From Chryseobacterium gleum (GTDB lineage Bacteria > Bacteroidota > Bacteroidia > Flavobacteriales > Flavobacteriaceae): DNA of 64,000 nucleotides. The translations under genes were made by a program, and so were the position numbers. The notes under the pieces were generated by a model. It saw only the letters and a list, made by a program, of their open reading frames with translations. It had not been told where the DNA came from and did no database searches. Positions 46,039 to 55,579 of this stretch are shown piece after piece (position 1 is the stretch's first letter; each line of letters starts with the position of its first letter). The stretch lies in assembly GCA_945897915.1 (NCBI GenBank), contig CAMDGB010000007.1, forward strand, positions 1 to 64,000, given 5' to 3'.

Positions 46039-49000
46039 ATGAAAACAATGCTAAAAAAATTACTGTTTTTTATGCTCGTTTTACCTTTAAGTGTTTTGGC
46101 TCAAAACAGCTTATCAGGTAAAGTAACAGACGCATCTAGCAATCAAGCTATGTCTGGCGTTTCGGTAGTAATTACTGGAACATCTAATGGAACATTCACT
46201 AATTCAGATGGAACATTTACTTTAAAAAATGTAAAATCTGGAGACAATGTTTCTTTCTCATTTTTGGGATTTAAAACAGAAACTATTGCTTACACTAATC
46301 AACAAAACATTTCAGTTTCTTTACAACAAGACGGACAAGGAATTGAAGAGGTTTTAGTAGTAGGTTACGGTAAAGTTAAGAAAAAAGACGCTACTGGATC
46401 AGTAACGCAAATCTCTTCTAAAGATTTTAACAAAGGGGCTACGCCAACTGTTGAAAATTTATTAAATGGTAGAGTTGCAGGGGTTCAAATTTCAACTGGT
46501 GGTGGTCCAGGATCTGGTTCAGCAATTAGAATTAGAGGTGGGGCTTCATTATCAGCTAATAACGAACCTTTAATTGTTATTGATGGATTGCCTTTACAAA
46601 ATTCATCGGATGGAACTCCATCAGGATCAAGAAACTTTTTGGCAACTATTGATCCAACTACAATTGAGTCATTTACTGTTTTAAAAGATGCGGCCTCAAC
46701 TGCAATTTATGGAGCAAGAGCTTCTAATGGTGTAATTTTAATTACAACAAAAAAAGGAAGCAAAAAACTCAGTGTTGAATATAATTTTCAATACGGTTCA
46801 GGGCAAAACAAAAGAAAAATTGACGTTTTAAACGCTGCTGAATTTGTTAGTGCTATTGAATCAAAATTTCCTAATTTAACAAATCAATTAGGTATTGATG
46901 ATCCAAAATCAACGCTAACTGATAATTTGGCTACACCAGGAGTAATTGAAGGTAGAATACTTTCTGATACTGATTGGCAAGATGAAATTTACAGAAAAAC
47001 CGACTACGTAGTGAATACTATTAATTTAGGTGGAAGTTTATTTAACATGATTCCTACAAGAGTAACAGCAACAAATACGTATCAAGAAGGATTGGTTTTA
47101 ACAGACAAGTTTAACAGAACAAACTTTGGTTTAGCTTTAAGTCCGAGTTTTTTAAACAATCACTTAAAAGTAAATGTAAACGCAAATTATTCTAACGAAA
47201 AAAACAAATTTGCTGCAACTCCAATTGGAGCTGCCTTAAGAATGGACCCTACTAAACCTGTTTTAAGCGGTAATACTGCTTGGGGTGGATACACTGAATT
47301 TTTAGCACCGGGTACTACAACAAATCAATTAGCATCAGGAGGAACAAGAAATCCAGTTGGAAATATTTTATTAAACAATAGTATATCTAATGTTAATAGA
47401 TTTTTTGGAAATGTTCAAGTAGACTACAAATTTCATTTCTTACCAGAATTAAGAGCTGTAGTAAATGTAGGTATGGACCAATCTGAAGGGAAAGGAACAA
47501 ATATTACTGGCGCAAATTCTGCTGTAGCATTTAGTATATTAGATGGAACCGTTCAAACAAATAAAAAAGGAACTAACGAATCGTATTCTTCAAATTTAAC
47601 AAACAAATTATTTGATGGTTATTTAAACTATGCAAAAAAATTCGGTAAGTTAGATTTAGATGCAACTGCTGGTTATTCATATCAAAAATTTGAACAAACT
47701 AGATATAATTCTGGAAATAGCTTCAACCCTAATAGAAACGAAGATACTTACAAGGCGCCAGATTTAGTATTATTAGGTTTCTTTGGAAGAACTAACTTTA
47801 CTTGGAGCGATAAATATATCATTTCGTTATCTTACAGAAAAGATGGGTCTTCAAGATTTCCAAAATCTGAAAAATATGGTAACTTCCCAGGAGCCTCTTT
47901 TGCATGGAAAGTAAACAAAGATTTCTTTAAAGAAAGCAACTTAATTTCTGACTTGAAATTACGTGCAGGTTGGGGTGTTACAGGACAACAGGATTTATTT
48001 GTAAATGATTTCTTTATTCCAAGATATCAAACTAGTAATTCAGATTCACAATATACATTTGGAAACACACCAATTATAGTAGGTTCACCATTAGCGTTTA
48101 ACGACCAATTAAAATGGGAACAAACTACAAATTATAATGCGGGTATTGACTATGGTTTCTGGAAAAACAGAATTTCTGGAAGTGTAGATGTATTTTACAA
48201 ATTATCTGAAGATTTGTTATTTGGAAATGCACCATTTGCTGATGGTTCTAACTTTTCTAATCAAGGACCACAAAACCTTGGAAGTTTTACTACTAAAGGT
48301 ATAGAATTAAATGTAAATGCAGATATTTTTAGAGATACAAATTTCAAATGGAATGTAAACTTTAATGCCTCAACTTATGAAAGAAGAATTAAAAGTTTAC
48401 CTGCTGGAAACAATGTATTAGTTGGAGATATTGGTGGTGGTACTGGTGGAAAAATTCAAATTTTCAGTGAAGGATGGACGCCAAATTCATTTTATGTATA
48501 CAACCAATTATATAATTCAAATGGTACGCCAATCGAAGGTGCATTTGCAGACCTTAATGGAGATAAAATTATAAATGAAAACGACAGATATATTTTTAAC
48601 AATCCGGATCCTGCTGCTTTATTAGGTTTTCAATCAAGCATGAACTATAAAAATATTGATTTTTCGTTTAACATGAGAGCAAGTATAGGAAACAAAAATT
48701 ATAACAATGTGAATTCTGCAAATGCATACACTACTTTATTAAGTGATGTTGGAGGAACAATTGCAAACGTTCCAAGTTCTACCTTTGAAAGTAACTTTAC
48801 AAGTACCGGAAATAATGTAATTTTTTCTGATTACTATATAGAAGATGCTTCATTTTTAAGAGTAGATAATATTACTTTAGGATATACATTCCCTCAAACG
48901 GCTACAAGAAAATCTACTATTAGATTTTCGGCTGGATTGCAAAATCCTAACTTTTTACTTTTCACAAAATATTCTGGATTGGATCCTGAAGTATTTGGTG

Positions 49001-49065
49001 GAATTGATAACACTATTTATCCTAGACAAGAACAATTTTTGTTAGGTGTAAATGTTAAATTTTAA
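46039..49065 (+). CDS. SusC/RagA-type TonB-dependent outer-membrane receptor
   Basis: 1,008 residues. Signal peptide (MKTMLKKLLFFMLVLPLSVL, cleavage after LAQ), a carboxypeptidase-regulatory-like domain (about 23-105, SGKVTDASSNQAMSGVSVVI), the SusC motif region EEVLVVGYGKVKKKDATGSV, the TonB plug (about 120-235, with GRVAGVQISTGGGPGSGSAI and GARASNGVILITTKKG), then a 22-strand barrel ending FLLGVNVKF with C-terminal Phe. It imports starch oligosaccharides across the outer membrane, energised by TonB, with SusD as lid. First gene of the plus-strand operon; susD starts 11 bases later. Confidence 0.96.
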   Translation: MKTMLKKLLFFMLVLPLSVLAQNSLSGKVTDASSNQAMSGVSVVITGTSNGTFTNSDGTFTLKNVKSGDNVSFSFLGFKTETIAYTNQQNISVSLQQDGQGIEEVLVVGYGKVKKKDATGSVTQISSKDFNKGATPTVENLLNGRVAGVQISTGGGPGSGSAIRIRGGASLSANNEPLIVIDGLPLQNSSDGTPSGSRNFLATIDPTTIESFTVLKDAASTAIYGARASNGVILITTKKGSKKLSVEYNFQYGSGQNKRKIDVLNAAEFVSAIESKFPNLTNQLGIDDPKSTLTDNLATPGVIEGRILSDTDWQDEIYRKTDYVVNTINLGGSLFNMIPTRVTATNTYQEGLVLTDKFNRTNFGLALSPSFLNNHLKVNVNANYSNEKNKFAATPIGAALRMDPTKPVLSGNTAWGGYTEFLAPGTTTNQLASGGTRNPVGNILLNNSISNVNRFFGNVQVDYKFHFLPELRAVVNVGMDQSEGKGTNITGANSAVAFSILDGTVQTNKKGTNESYSSNLTNKLFDGYLNYAKKFGKLDLDATAGYSYQKFEQTRYNSGNSFNPNRNEDTYKAPDLVLLGFFGRTNFTWSDKYIISLSYRKDGSSRFPKSEKYGNFPGASFAWKVNKDFFKESNLISDLKLRAGWGVTGQQDLFVNDFFIPRYQTSNSDSQYTFGNTPIIVGSPLAFNDQLKWEQTTNYNAGIDYGFWKNRISGSVDVFYKLSEDLLFGNAPFADGSNFSNQGPQNLGSFTTKGIELNVNADIFRDTNFKWNVNFNASTYERRIKSLPAGNNVLVGDIGGGTGGKIQIFSEGWTPNSFYVYNQLYNSNGTPIEGAFADLNGDKIINENDRYIFNNPDPAALLGFQSSMNYKNIDFSFNMRASIGNKNYNNVNSANAYTTLLSDVGGTIANVPSSTFESNFTSTGNNVIFSDYYIEDASFLRVDNITLGYTFPQTATRKSTIRFSAGLQNPNFLLFTKYSGLDPEVFGGIDNTIYPRQEQFLLGVNVKF

Positions 49066-49075
49066 AATAATAAAT

Positions 49076-50674
49076 ATGAGAAATTTTAAAACAAATTTAA
49101 TAGCATTCTTTGGAATAACTATGCTATTTTCTTCTTGTACAGATGACTTAAATGTAATTCCAGAAGATGATGACATCTTTTTAACTGAAGCTTTTTTTAG
49201 TACACCTGAATCGTACAGACAAGGTATTGCTGGCGTATATTCTAATTTATCTTTAACTGGATTAACAGGAGCTGGTTCTTCTAATATTTCAGGATTAGAT
49301 GCTGGTACAAGTCAATACGGGCGTTGTTTATGGTACTTACAAAACTTAAGTACGGATGAAGTTATATGGAGTTATGAAAATGACCCCGGTGTGGCGGAAA
49401 TTCAAAGAAATACTTGGACATCAAACAATGTTATTGTTTTAGGTATGTTTGCAAGATCAATGGCGCAAGTTGCTTTTTGTAATGAATATTTAAGACAAAC
49501 AACTTCTGAAAAATTAAGCAATCGTGGTGTTACTAATTCACAACTTTTAGCAAATATTGCTGATTACAGAAATGAAGCAAGAGCAGTAAGAGCTCTAGCA
49601 TATTATCACTTAATGGATATGTTCGGTAAAGCAGCTTTTAATACTGAAAATGATATTGTAGGTCAAGCTGGTCCAGAATATAATAGACAGCAATTATTTA
49701 CATTCATTGAAAGTGAATTAAATGCAATTGTTCCAAACTTAAAAGCACCAAGAACAAATGAATACGGAAGAGTAGATAAAGCATTCGCATGGATGATTTT
49801 AGCTAAAATGTATTTAAATGCTGAAGTATATGTAGGTCAAAACAAATATGACCAATGTGTTACTATGTGTAATAATGTTATTGGTGGTGGTTATACTTTA
49901 GAAGCAAACTATTTACATAACTTTACTGCAGACAATCATACTTCAACTGAAATGATTTTTTCTTTACAATCTGATGGAAACGTAACTCAAAACTATGGTC
50001 CTACAACTGTTATGATTAATGGTCAAGTAGGTTCTATTGAACAAAATGGTTCTGCTATGGGTGTTGGCTCAGGCGGCTGGGGTGGTGCTTTACGTTTGAG
50101 AAAACAATTTGTTGAAAAATTCAACGGATCGTCGTTTAATTCAGATGAAAGAAAAACAATTATTTCTGGAGCTAGACCAATTAATATTACAACAATAGCA
50201 GATAGAGATCAAGGGTTTGTATTAGCAAAATATTCAAATAAAACTTCAACAGGTGCTGCAGGAGTAAACCAAGGGTTTGTAGATACTGATTTCCCTTTAT
50301 TCCGTTTAGCAGATGTTTACTTAATGTATGCTGAATGTGCAAAAAGAGGTGCTGGAAACGCAACTATTTCTCAAGCGGTTACTTATGTAAACAACTTAAG
50401 AGAAAGAGCAAACAATAGCACAGTTGCAAATATCTCATCAACTGATTTAACTTTAGATTTTATCTTAGATGAACGTGCAAGAGAATTACATTGGGAAGGA
50501 CACAGAAGACAAGATTTAATTCGTTTCAACAAATATGTTGGAGGAAGCTATAACTGGGCATGGAAAGGTAACGGTTCTAATGGAATTGCTTTACCAGCAC
50601 ACTTTAATGTATTCCCTATTCCAGCATTGAGTTTATCTGCAAATTCTAACTTAACACAAAACACAGGATATTAA
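49076..50674 (+). CDS. SusD/RagB-type starch-binding outer-membrane lipoprotein
   Basis: 533 residues from the ATG at 49076 (MRNFKTNLIAFFGITMLFSS then Cys21, a good lipobox). An upstream in-frame ATG at 49052 would overlap susC and spoil the signal peptide. The TPR-type SusD fold is visible: PEDDDIFLTEAFFSTPESYR, EARAVRALAYYHLMDMFGKA, the C-terminal RLADVYLMYAECAKRG, then LDFILDERARELHWEGHRRQ DLIRF, characteristic of the family. It caps the SusC barrel and captures oligosaccharides at the cell surface. Between susC (11 bases) and susE (19 bases). Confidence 0.95.
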   Translation: MRNFKTNLIAFFGITMLFSSCTDDLNVIPEDDDIFLTEAFFSTPESYRQGIAGVYSNLSLTGLTGAGSSNISGLDAGTSQYGRCLWYLQNLSTDEVIWSYENDPGVAEIQRNTWTSNNVIVLGMFARSMAQVAFCNEYLRQTTSEKLSNRGVTNSQLLANIADYRNEARAVRALAYYHLMDMFGKAAFNTENDIVGQAGPEYNRQQLFTFIESELNAIVPNLKAPRTNEYGRVDKAFAWMILAKMYLNAEVYVGQNKYDQCVTMCNNVIGGGYTLEANYLHNFTADNHTSTEMIFSLQSDGNVTQNYGPTTVMINGQVGSIEQNGSAMGVGSGGWGGALRLRKQFVEKFNGSSFNSDERKTIISGARPINITTIADRDQGFVLAKYSNKTSTGAAGVNQGFVDTDFPLFRLADVYLMYAECAKRGAGNATISQAVTYVNNLRERANNSTVANISSTDLTLDFILDERARELHWEGHRRQDLIRFNKYVGGSYNWAWKGNGSNGIALPAHFNVFPIPALSLSANSNLTQNTGY

Positions 50675-50693
50675 TAAATAAAACTAAATAATT

Positions 50694-51740
50694 ATGAAAA
50701 ATATATTTAAATCAATTTTAACAGTATTTGTTGCTTTAGCAATGACTTCATGTGAAGACGAAAGCAACTTAGCGTATGTAAATGAAGCAGGTGATTTTAG
50801 AATTACTTCACCAACTTCAGGTAGTAGTGTAGTTTTAAATCCAGATTATCCAACTAATCCAGCATTAGGTTTAACTTGGGAAGCTGCAAATTTCGGAACT
50901 CCAACTGCAATAAATTATACAGTACAAGTTTCATTAGCTGGATCAAATTTTGCTAATGTGACTAACGTTACATCAACTAACAATACTTTTGCATCAGTAA
51001 ACGTAGAAGATTTGAACGGCGCAGTAGTAGACGCGGGTTTAACTCCATATACTCAAGGCGGAGTTGATATTCGTATCAAAGCAACAATTGGAACAAATGC
51101 TGAAATGACTAAATATTCAAGTAAAATTACATATTTAGTTACGCCTTACACTACTGAATTACCAAAATTAGCCGTGCCAGGAAACCACCAAGGTTGGAAT
51201 CCTAGTACAGCACCAAGAATTGCAGCTTCTGGATTTGGTTTAACAGATTATGAAGGTTATGTGTATTTAAATGGTGGTCATAAATTTGTAGGTCCTGATA
51301 CAGCTGGTAATTACAACTGGGGGAACACAGACTGGGGTGATAATGGTTCATTCTCTGGTGTTTTAGCAGTAACAGGAGAATCTGACTGTACAGCTACAGC
51401 TGGATACTACAGAGTTCAAGCTAATACTACAACATTAACATATAGCGAAACATTAACAAATTGGGGTATTATAGGTGCTGCAACTCCAGGTGGGTGGAAT
51501 ACTAGTACAGCATTAACTTACAATTCAACTACAAAAAAATGGGAAGGTACTGTTACATTAACTGCAGGCGCGTTCAAATTTAGAGCTAACAATGCTTGGA
51601 CAATTAACTTAGGTGGTGACAGTGATCAAGATGGTTCAATGAATTACGATGGTCCTGACTTAACTATTGCTACTGGGGGTACTTACTCTGTAATCTTAGA
51701 CTTAAGCAATCCAAGAGCATACACGTATTCAATACAATAA
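50694..51740 (+). CDS. SusE/SusF-type surface starch-binding lipoprotein
   Basis: 348 residues. Lipoprotein signal (MKNIFKSILTVFVALAMTSC, Cys20). A SusE N-terminal Ig-like domain (about 35-150, with PALGLTWEAANFG and TYLVTPY) is followed by two starch-binding modules: LAVPGNHQGWNPSTAPRIAA (about 160-250) and NWGIIGAATPGGWNTSTALT (about 258-348), each with the GxWN-type aromatic platform of SusE/SusF. It tethers starch chains at the cell surface for the SusCD complex and the secreted amylase. The shorter length (two modules, as in SusE) argues against SusF, which has three. An intrinsic terminator follows. Confidence 0.92.
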   Translation: MKNIFKSILTVFVALAMTSCEDESNLAYVNEAGDFRITSPTSGSSVVLNPDYPTNPALGLTWEAANFGTPTAINYTVQVSLAGSNFANVTNVTSTNNTFASVNVEDLNGAVVDAGLTPYTQGGVDIRIKATIGTNAEMTKYSSKITYLVTPYTTELPKLAVPGNHQGWNPSTAPRIAASGFGLTDYEGYVYLNGGHKFVGPDTAGNYNWGNTDWGDNGSFSGVLAVTGESDCTATAGYYRVQANTTTLTYSETLTNWGIIGAATPGGWNTSTALTYNSTTKKWEGTVTLTAGAFKFRANNAWTINLGGDSDQDGSMNYDGPDLTIATGGTYSVILDLSNPRAYTYSIQ

Positions 51741-51759
51741 TAAAAAAACAAAACTAATT

Positions 51760-51781
51760 AAGGGCTGTTTTACAGCCCTTT
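51760..51781 (+). terminator. Intrinsic terminator-like hairpin between susE and the amylase gene
   Basis: A 9-bp stem AAGGGCTGT / ACAGCCCTT with a TTT loop, followed by a run of T. Only 16 bases separate its T-run from the amylase ATG at 51797, leaving no room for a separate promoter downstream. Confidence 0.85.
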
Positions 51782-51796
51782 TTTTTACATAATTTT

Positions 51797-54637
51797 ATGA
51801 GAAATATTTATTTTATATTACTACTATTTTTAAGTTGTAGTTCGTTTTCGCAAGTTTCTTGGCAAGGTGGTATCACTCCTGAAGCTAATCAATCGGGTAC
51901 AATCCTGTTCGATAAAACAGGTACGGGTTTAGCGTCTTATACTGGAACTATTTATGCTCATACAGGCGTGACACTTAATGGAATTGCTTGGCAAAATGTA
52001 ATTAGTAATTGGGGAAATACAAACCAACCAACTCTAACTCTTGTTTCGGGAAATATTTATAAATTAGATTTAGCACCAACATTACAAAATTTTTACTCAG
52101 TAACTAGTGGTGCTATTTCAAAAATAAATATTGTTTTAAGAAGTGCTTCGGGTACAATGCAAACTACTGACTTAGAGCTAAATGTTGGCGCATATCAAGC
52201 TAATTTAACGGCTCCAATTGAAAATAGTACTACCTTATTAAACTCAGGACAAAGTTTGCTAATTACAGCAAATAATACAAACGGAAATGCTAATTATAAT
52301 TTATTGGCAAACGGAATAAGCATAAATACTTCAATAGGAGCTACTTATTCTTATACCGATATAAATATTACGGCAAACAAAAATTATGAATTACAAATAA
52401 CACAAAACGGAACAATATATAATAAAAAATTTAGTGCAATTATTAATCCTGGGATACTGTCGCAAGCATTACCTAATGGATTAGAAATAGGAATAAATTA
52501 TAATGTTTCAGATGCTACTAAAGCAACATTGGTTTTAGAAGCGCCAGGAAAAGATTATGTATACGTAGCTGGCTCTTTTAATAATTGGCAGCCAACATTA
52601 AGTTATGCAATGAGAAAAGACCCAATAAATGGGAAGTTTTGGTTAGAATTAAACAACTTAACTTCTGGAACAGAATATTTATATCAATATTGGGTAGTAG
52701 ATGCATCTCCAATAGCCAATTCTCCTAGTATTGTAAAAACCGCAGACCCTTGTTCCACATTAGTTTTATCTTCTTATGACGATCCATGGATTCCAGCTGG
52801 TAGTTATCCAAACATACCTACTTATCCAAATGGACAGAATAGAGAAATTACTGTATTACAAACAGGACAAAGTAGTTATAATTGGCAAAACACTAGCTTT
52901 ACAAAGCCTAATAAGGATAAATTAGTTATCTACGAAGTGCTTATAAGAGATTTTGATTCAGATCGAAACTATCAAGACTTAATTGATAAAATCGAATATT
53001 TCAAAAACTTAGGTATTAACGCCATCGAATTAATGCCAGTTATGGAATTTGAAGGTAATGAAAGCTGGGGTTATAATACTGCCTATCACATGGCTTTAGA
53101 TAAATTTTATGGCACAAAAAACAAATTAAAAGAATTTGTTGATTTATGTCATCAAAACGGAATAGCCGTAATATTAGACATTGCTTTCAACCATGCTTTT
53201 GGAAGAAATCCAATGATAAGAATGTGGATGAATGATCCTGATGGAGACGGCTGGGGAAGTCCAAGCACAGAAAATCCTTATTTTAATACGGTAGCAAAAC
53301 ATAGTTATAGTGTAGGTGAAGATTTTAATCATGCTTCCAATTTCACAAAAGAATATGTAAAAAAGACTATTAAACACTGGATAACCGAATTTAAAATTGA
53401 TGGTTTTCGTTGGGATTTAACCAAAGGATTTACTCAAAATTGTACTTCAGGTGATCAAACTTGTACTAATAATTATCAAGCAGATAGAGTAGCAATTCTT
53501 AAAGATTATGCTGATTATTCCTGGGTGTTAGATCCAAATCATTATGTGATTTTTGAACATTTAGGCTCTGATTTTGAAGAACAACAATGGGCAAATTATA
53601 GGTTAGATGAAGGTAAAGGAATTATGATGTGGGGAGAATTATACGAACCTTATAAACAACTTACTTTAGGATATTCTACAAATGGAGATATTACAAGAAT
53701 GGGACACATAAGTAGAGGATTTAATGGAAAACGTTTAATTGGTTATTCTGAAAGTCATGATAAAGACCGATTAATGTACCAAGCATTTACTTTTGGAAAT
53801 AGTGCAGGAACAGCCCCTGTTGGCGGGAATTTAAACAATACCTTGAACAGAATGGCAAATGTAGGTGCAACTAGCTTACTAATTCCTGGCCCAAAAATGA
53901 TTTGGCATTTTCAAGAATTAGGAATGGACGATTCTATTTATGCTTGTGAAAATGGTACAGTAAATAGTGAATCTGATACTACACCTGGCGATTGCAAATT
54001 AGCAACAAAACAACAGCCACAATGGGTGGAAAACTGGCTAACCACTTCACCTAGAAATACCATTTATTCCGATTATGCAAAATTCATAAAAATGAAAAAA
54101 AATGATCCTGTTTTTAACGGTGATTACACTATTAGTATAAACGGAAGCAACATCAAACAAAGAATATATATCTATGATAATGCCTTACCTGCATCTCAAT
54201 TAAAAAACGTAGTTATTTTAGCAAATTATTCAGTAGCAGCACAAAGTATTACTGCAGATTTCCCTTATACAGGAACTTGGTATAATTTAATGGATAACAC
54301 AACTACAAATGTAACTGCAACAAATATGCAAATTACATTAGGTCCAGGAGAATACCGAATTTTTGGTAATCAAGTTTCTGCGGCATTATCTAATGATAGT
54401 TTTGAAGCAATAACTAAAGTGGAACTGTATCCAAATCCTAGCTCGAGTGCTTTTCAAATTTCTTTAGATGCCAAAAAAGTAGAAATTTATTCACTAACAG
54501 GACAATTAATTCAAACTGAAAATAATATTTTAGCAAATAAAGAAATAAATATTTCTAACTTAGCTAAAGGAATTTACATTGTAAAAATCACCAATTCTGA
54601 TGCGATTGCTATAAGTAAGAAATTGATAAAAGAATAA
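51797..54637 (+). CDS. Secreted multidomain GH13 alpha-amylase with T9SS type A sorting domain
   Basis: 946 residues with signal peptide (MRNIYFILLLFLSCSSFSQ). An N-terminal beta domain (20-130, GGITPEANQSGTILFDKTGT) and a second Ig-like linker precede a CBM48-like domain (about 245-310, DYVYVAGSFNNWQPTL). The GH13 barrel has region I DIAFNHAFG (D461), nucleophile D540 (GFRWDLTKGF), acid/base E587 (VIFEHLGSD) and D655 (YSESHDKDR). The last 75 residues (VELYPNPSSSAFQISLDAKK, then KGIYIVKITNSDAIAISKKL) form a type A sorting domain, so it is exported by T9SS to the surface or medium. It makes starch fragments for SusCDE. A terminator follows. Confidence 0.95.
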   Translation: MRNIYFILLLFLSCSSFSQVSWQGGITPEANQSGTILFDKTGTGLASYTGTIYAHTGVTLNGIAWQNVISNWGNTNQPTLTLVSGNIYKLDLAPTLQNFYSVTSGAISKINIVLRSASGTMQTTDLELNVGAYQANLTAPIENSTTLLNSGQSLLITANNTNGNANYNLLANGISINTSIGATYSYTDINITANKNYELQITQNGTIYNKKFSAIINPGILSQALPNGLEIGINYNVSDATKATLVLEAPGKDYVYVAGSFNNWQPTLSYAMRKDPINGKFWLELNNLTSGTEYLYQYWVVDASPIANSPSIVKTADPCSTLVLSSYDDPWIPAGSYPNIPTYPNGQNREITVLQTGQSSYNWQNTSFTKPNKDKLVIYEVLIRDFDSDRNYQDLIDKIEYFKNLGINAIELMPVMEFEGNESWGYNTAYHMALDKFYGTKNKLKEFVDLCHQNGIAVILDIAFNHAFGRNPMIRMWMNDPDGDGWGSPSTENPYFNTVAKHSYSVGEDFNHASNFTKEYVKKTIKHWITEFKIDGFRWDLTKGFTQNCTSGDQTCTNNYQADRVAILKDYADYSWVLDPNHYVIFEHLGSDFEEQQWANYRLDEGKGIMMWGELYEPYKQLTLGYSTNGDITRMGHISRGFNGKRLIGYSESHDKDRLMYQAFTFGNSAGTAPVGGNLNNTLNRMANVGATSLLIPGPKMIWHFQELGMDDSIYACENGTVNSESDTTPGDCKLATKQQPQWVENWLTTSPRNTIYSDYAKFIKMKKNDPVFNGDYTISINGSNIKQRIYIYDNALPASQLKNVVILANYSVAAQSITADFPYTGTWYNLMDNTTTNVTATNMQITLGPGEYRIFGNQVSAALSNDSFEAITKVELYPNPSSSAFQISLDAKKVEIYSLTGQLIQTENNILANKEINISNLAKGIYIVKITNSDAIAISKKLIKE

Positions 54638-54653
54638 GAAATAAATTACAAAT

Positions 54654-54683
54654 AAAAAGGTGTCTACATTTAGACACCTTTTT
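54654..54683. terminator. Bidirectional intrinsic terminator after the amylase gene
   Basis: A 13-bp perfect stem AAAAAGGTGTCTA / TAGACACCTTTTT with a 4-base loop and T-runs on both strands. It serves the amylase and the convergent DUF3050 gene. Confidence 0.92.
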
Positions 54684-54697
54684 TTATTCTGTATAAT

Positions 54698-55474
54698 TTA
54701 TACTAATTCTGGAACAACTATATGTTCAATAGCATTCCACAACCCTATTCTTTTTTGAAGCGATTCTTGTGCTACTTGCGCTACTTCTTGCCATTTTTTT
54801 TCATCTGAACCGCATAAATAATCAATCATTTTCATCGCCATTGGCCCATGTTCATCTGCGTCCAGCTCAATGTGTCTTTCAAAGTAATAAATTAATTTAG
54901 ACACATTTGTTTCTGGGAAGTTTTTCTGAAAACTTTTAACTATTTCAGTAAACATATTCGGAATTAAATCTTCACGACCAAATGTAAATGCCGATGCAAT
55001 TTTATGAGGTTGGCCTGTTTCAATTATAGTAAATGTAAAATGTAAAAAGTCCTTAACTTCTGTTGGTAAATGCGAATTTTTAATAGCTACAAAAACGTTT
55101 TTGGTAATAGCTACTTGCTCTAAAAAATCTAAAACGGGTTGCGTAGTTGCCCCGCATTCTTTCATAGCATCTAAATACATTTCAAAATGACTTTGACGTG
55201 AACCATCTAAAGCCAAATCAGATTCTTCTGCAACTACAATTTCATTAATTAAATAGCGTAACTCTGGGTTTGGTGAAGCCGTCCAAGGAATAGAAACCGA
55301 AGTTAAATGAATTTGCAATCCTTTTAACAAAGACATAAAATCCCAAACTGCATAAATATGGTGTGTTAAAAAAACATGTAAATCTTCAACTGTTTGAATT
55401 TTTGAGTACAAAGAATGATTTAACAATTCTTGTCTTAACGGATCAATTTTGGTTTTTATCGTATTCGTGTTCAT
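54698..55474 (-). CDS. DUF3050 family protein (haem-oxygenase-like fold)
   Basis: 258 residues, all-helical, no signal peptide. It matches the DUF3050 type: VEDLHVFLTHHIYAVWDFMS (29-48), IPWTASPNPELRYLINEIVV (62-81), EESDLALDGSRQSHFEMY (83-100), IETGQPHKIASAFTFGRED (151-169), FERHIELDADEHGPMAMKM (198-216). Function is not established as far as I know. Candidate metal ligands E84, H96, E152, H201, D205 and H209 fit the E..H / E / HxxxDxxxH pattern of haem-oxygenase-like diiron oxidases. That is inference. It has its own promoter element (TACTTTTG, 55512-55505) and is downstream of the acyl-CoA dehydrogenase gene. Confidence 0.85.
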   Translation of the reverse strand: MNTNTIKTKIDPLRQELLNHSLYSKIQTVEDLHVFLTHHIYAVWDFMSLLKGLQIHLTSVSIPWTASPNPELRYLINEIVVAEESDLALDGSRQSHFEMYLDAMKECGATTQPVLDFLEQVAITKNVFVAIKNSHLPTEVKDFLHFTFTIIETGQPHKIASAFTFGREDLIPNMFTEIVKSFQKNFPETNVSKLIYYFERHIELDADEHGPMAMKMIDYLCGSDEKKWQEVAQVAQESLQKRIGLWNAIEHIVVPELV

Positions 55475-55500
55475 CGCGTTGTTTATATATTTCTAATATT

Positions 55501-55547
55501 GATACAAAAGTAAAAATGCTTCTCCATATAGAGAAGCATTTTGTATC
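55501..55547 (-). terminator. Intrinsic terminator of the acyl-CoA dehydrogenase gene
   Basis: A 12-bp stem AAAATGCTTCTC / GAGAAGCATTTT (55513-55524, 55531-55542) with outer arms GATACAA / TTGTATC. The minus-strand 3' side is T-rich. It overlaps the promoter of the next gene. Confidence 0.75.
55505..55512 (-). promoter_or_regulatory. -7 promoter element of the DUF3050 gene
   Basis: Reads TACTTTTG on the minus strand, a perfect TAnnTTTG, 31 bases before the ATG and inside the upstream gene's terminator. Confidence 0.5.
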
Positions 55548-55579
55548 AATTTTATTTATTGTTTAATCTAATTAATAAA

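Noticed and set aside
49052..49075. Upstream ATG for the SusD gene
   Set aside because: It overlaps the SusC stop region and puts extra residues ahead of a proper lipoprotein signal; 49076 is the better start.
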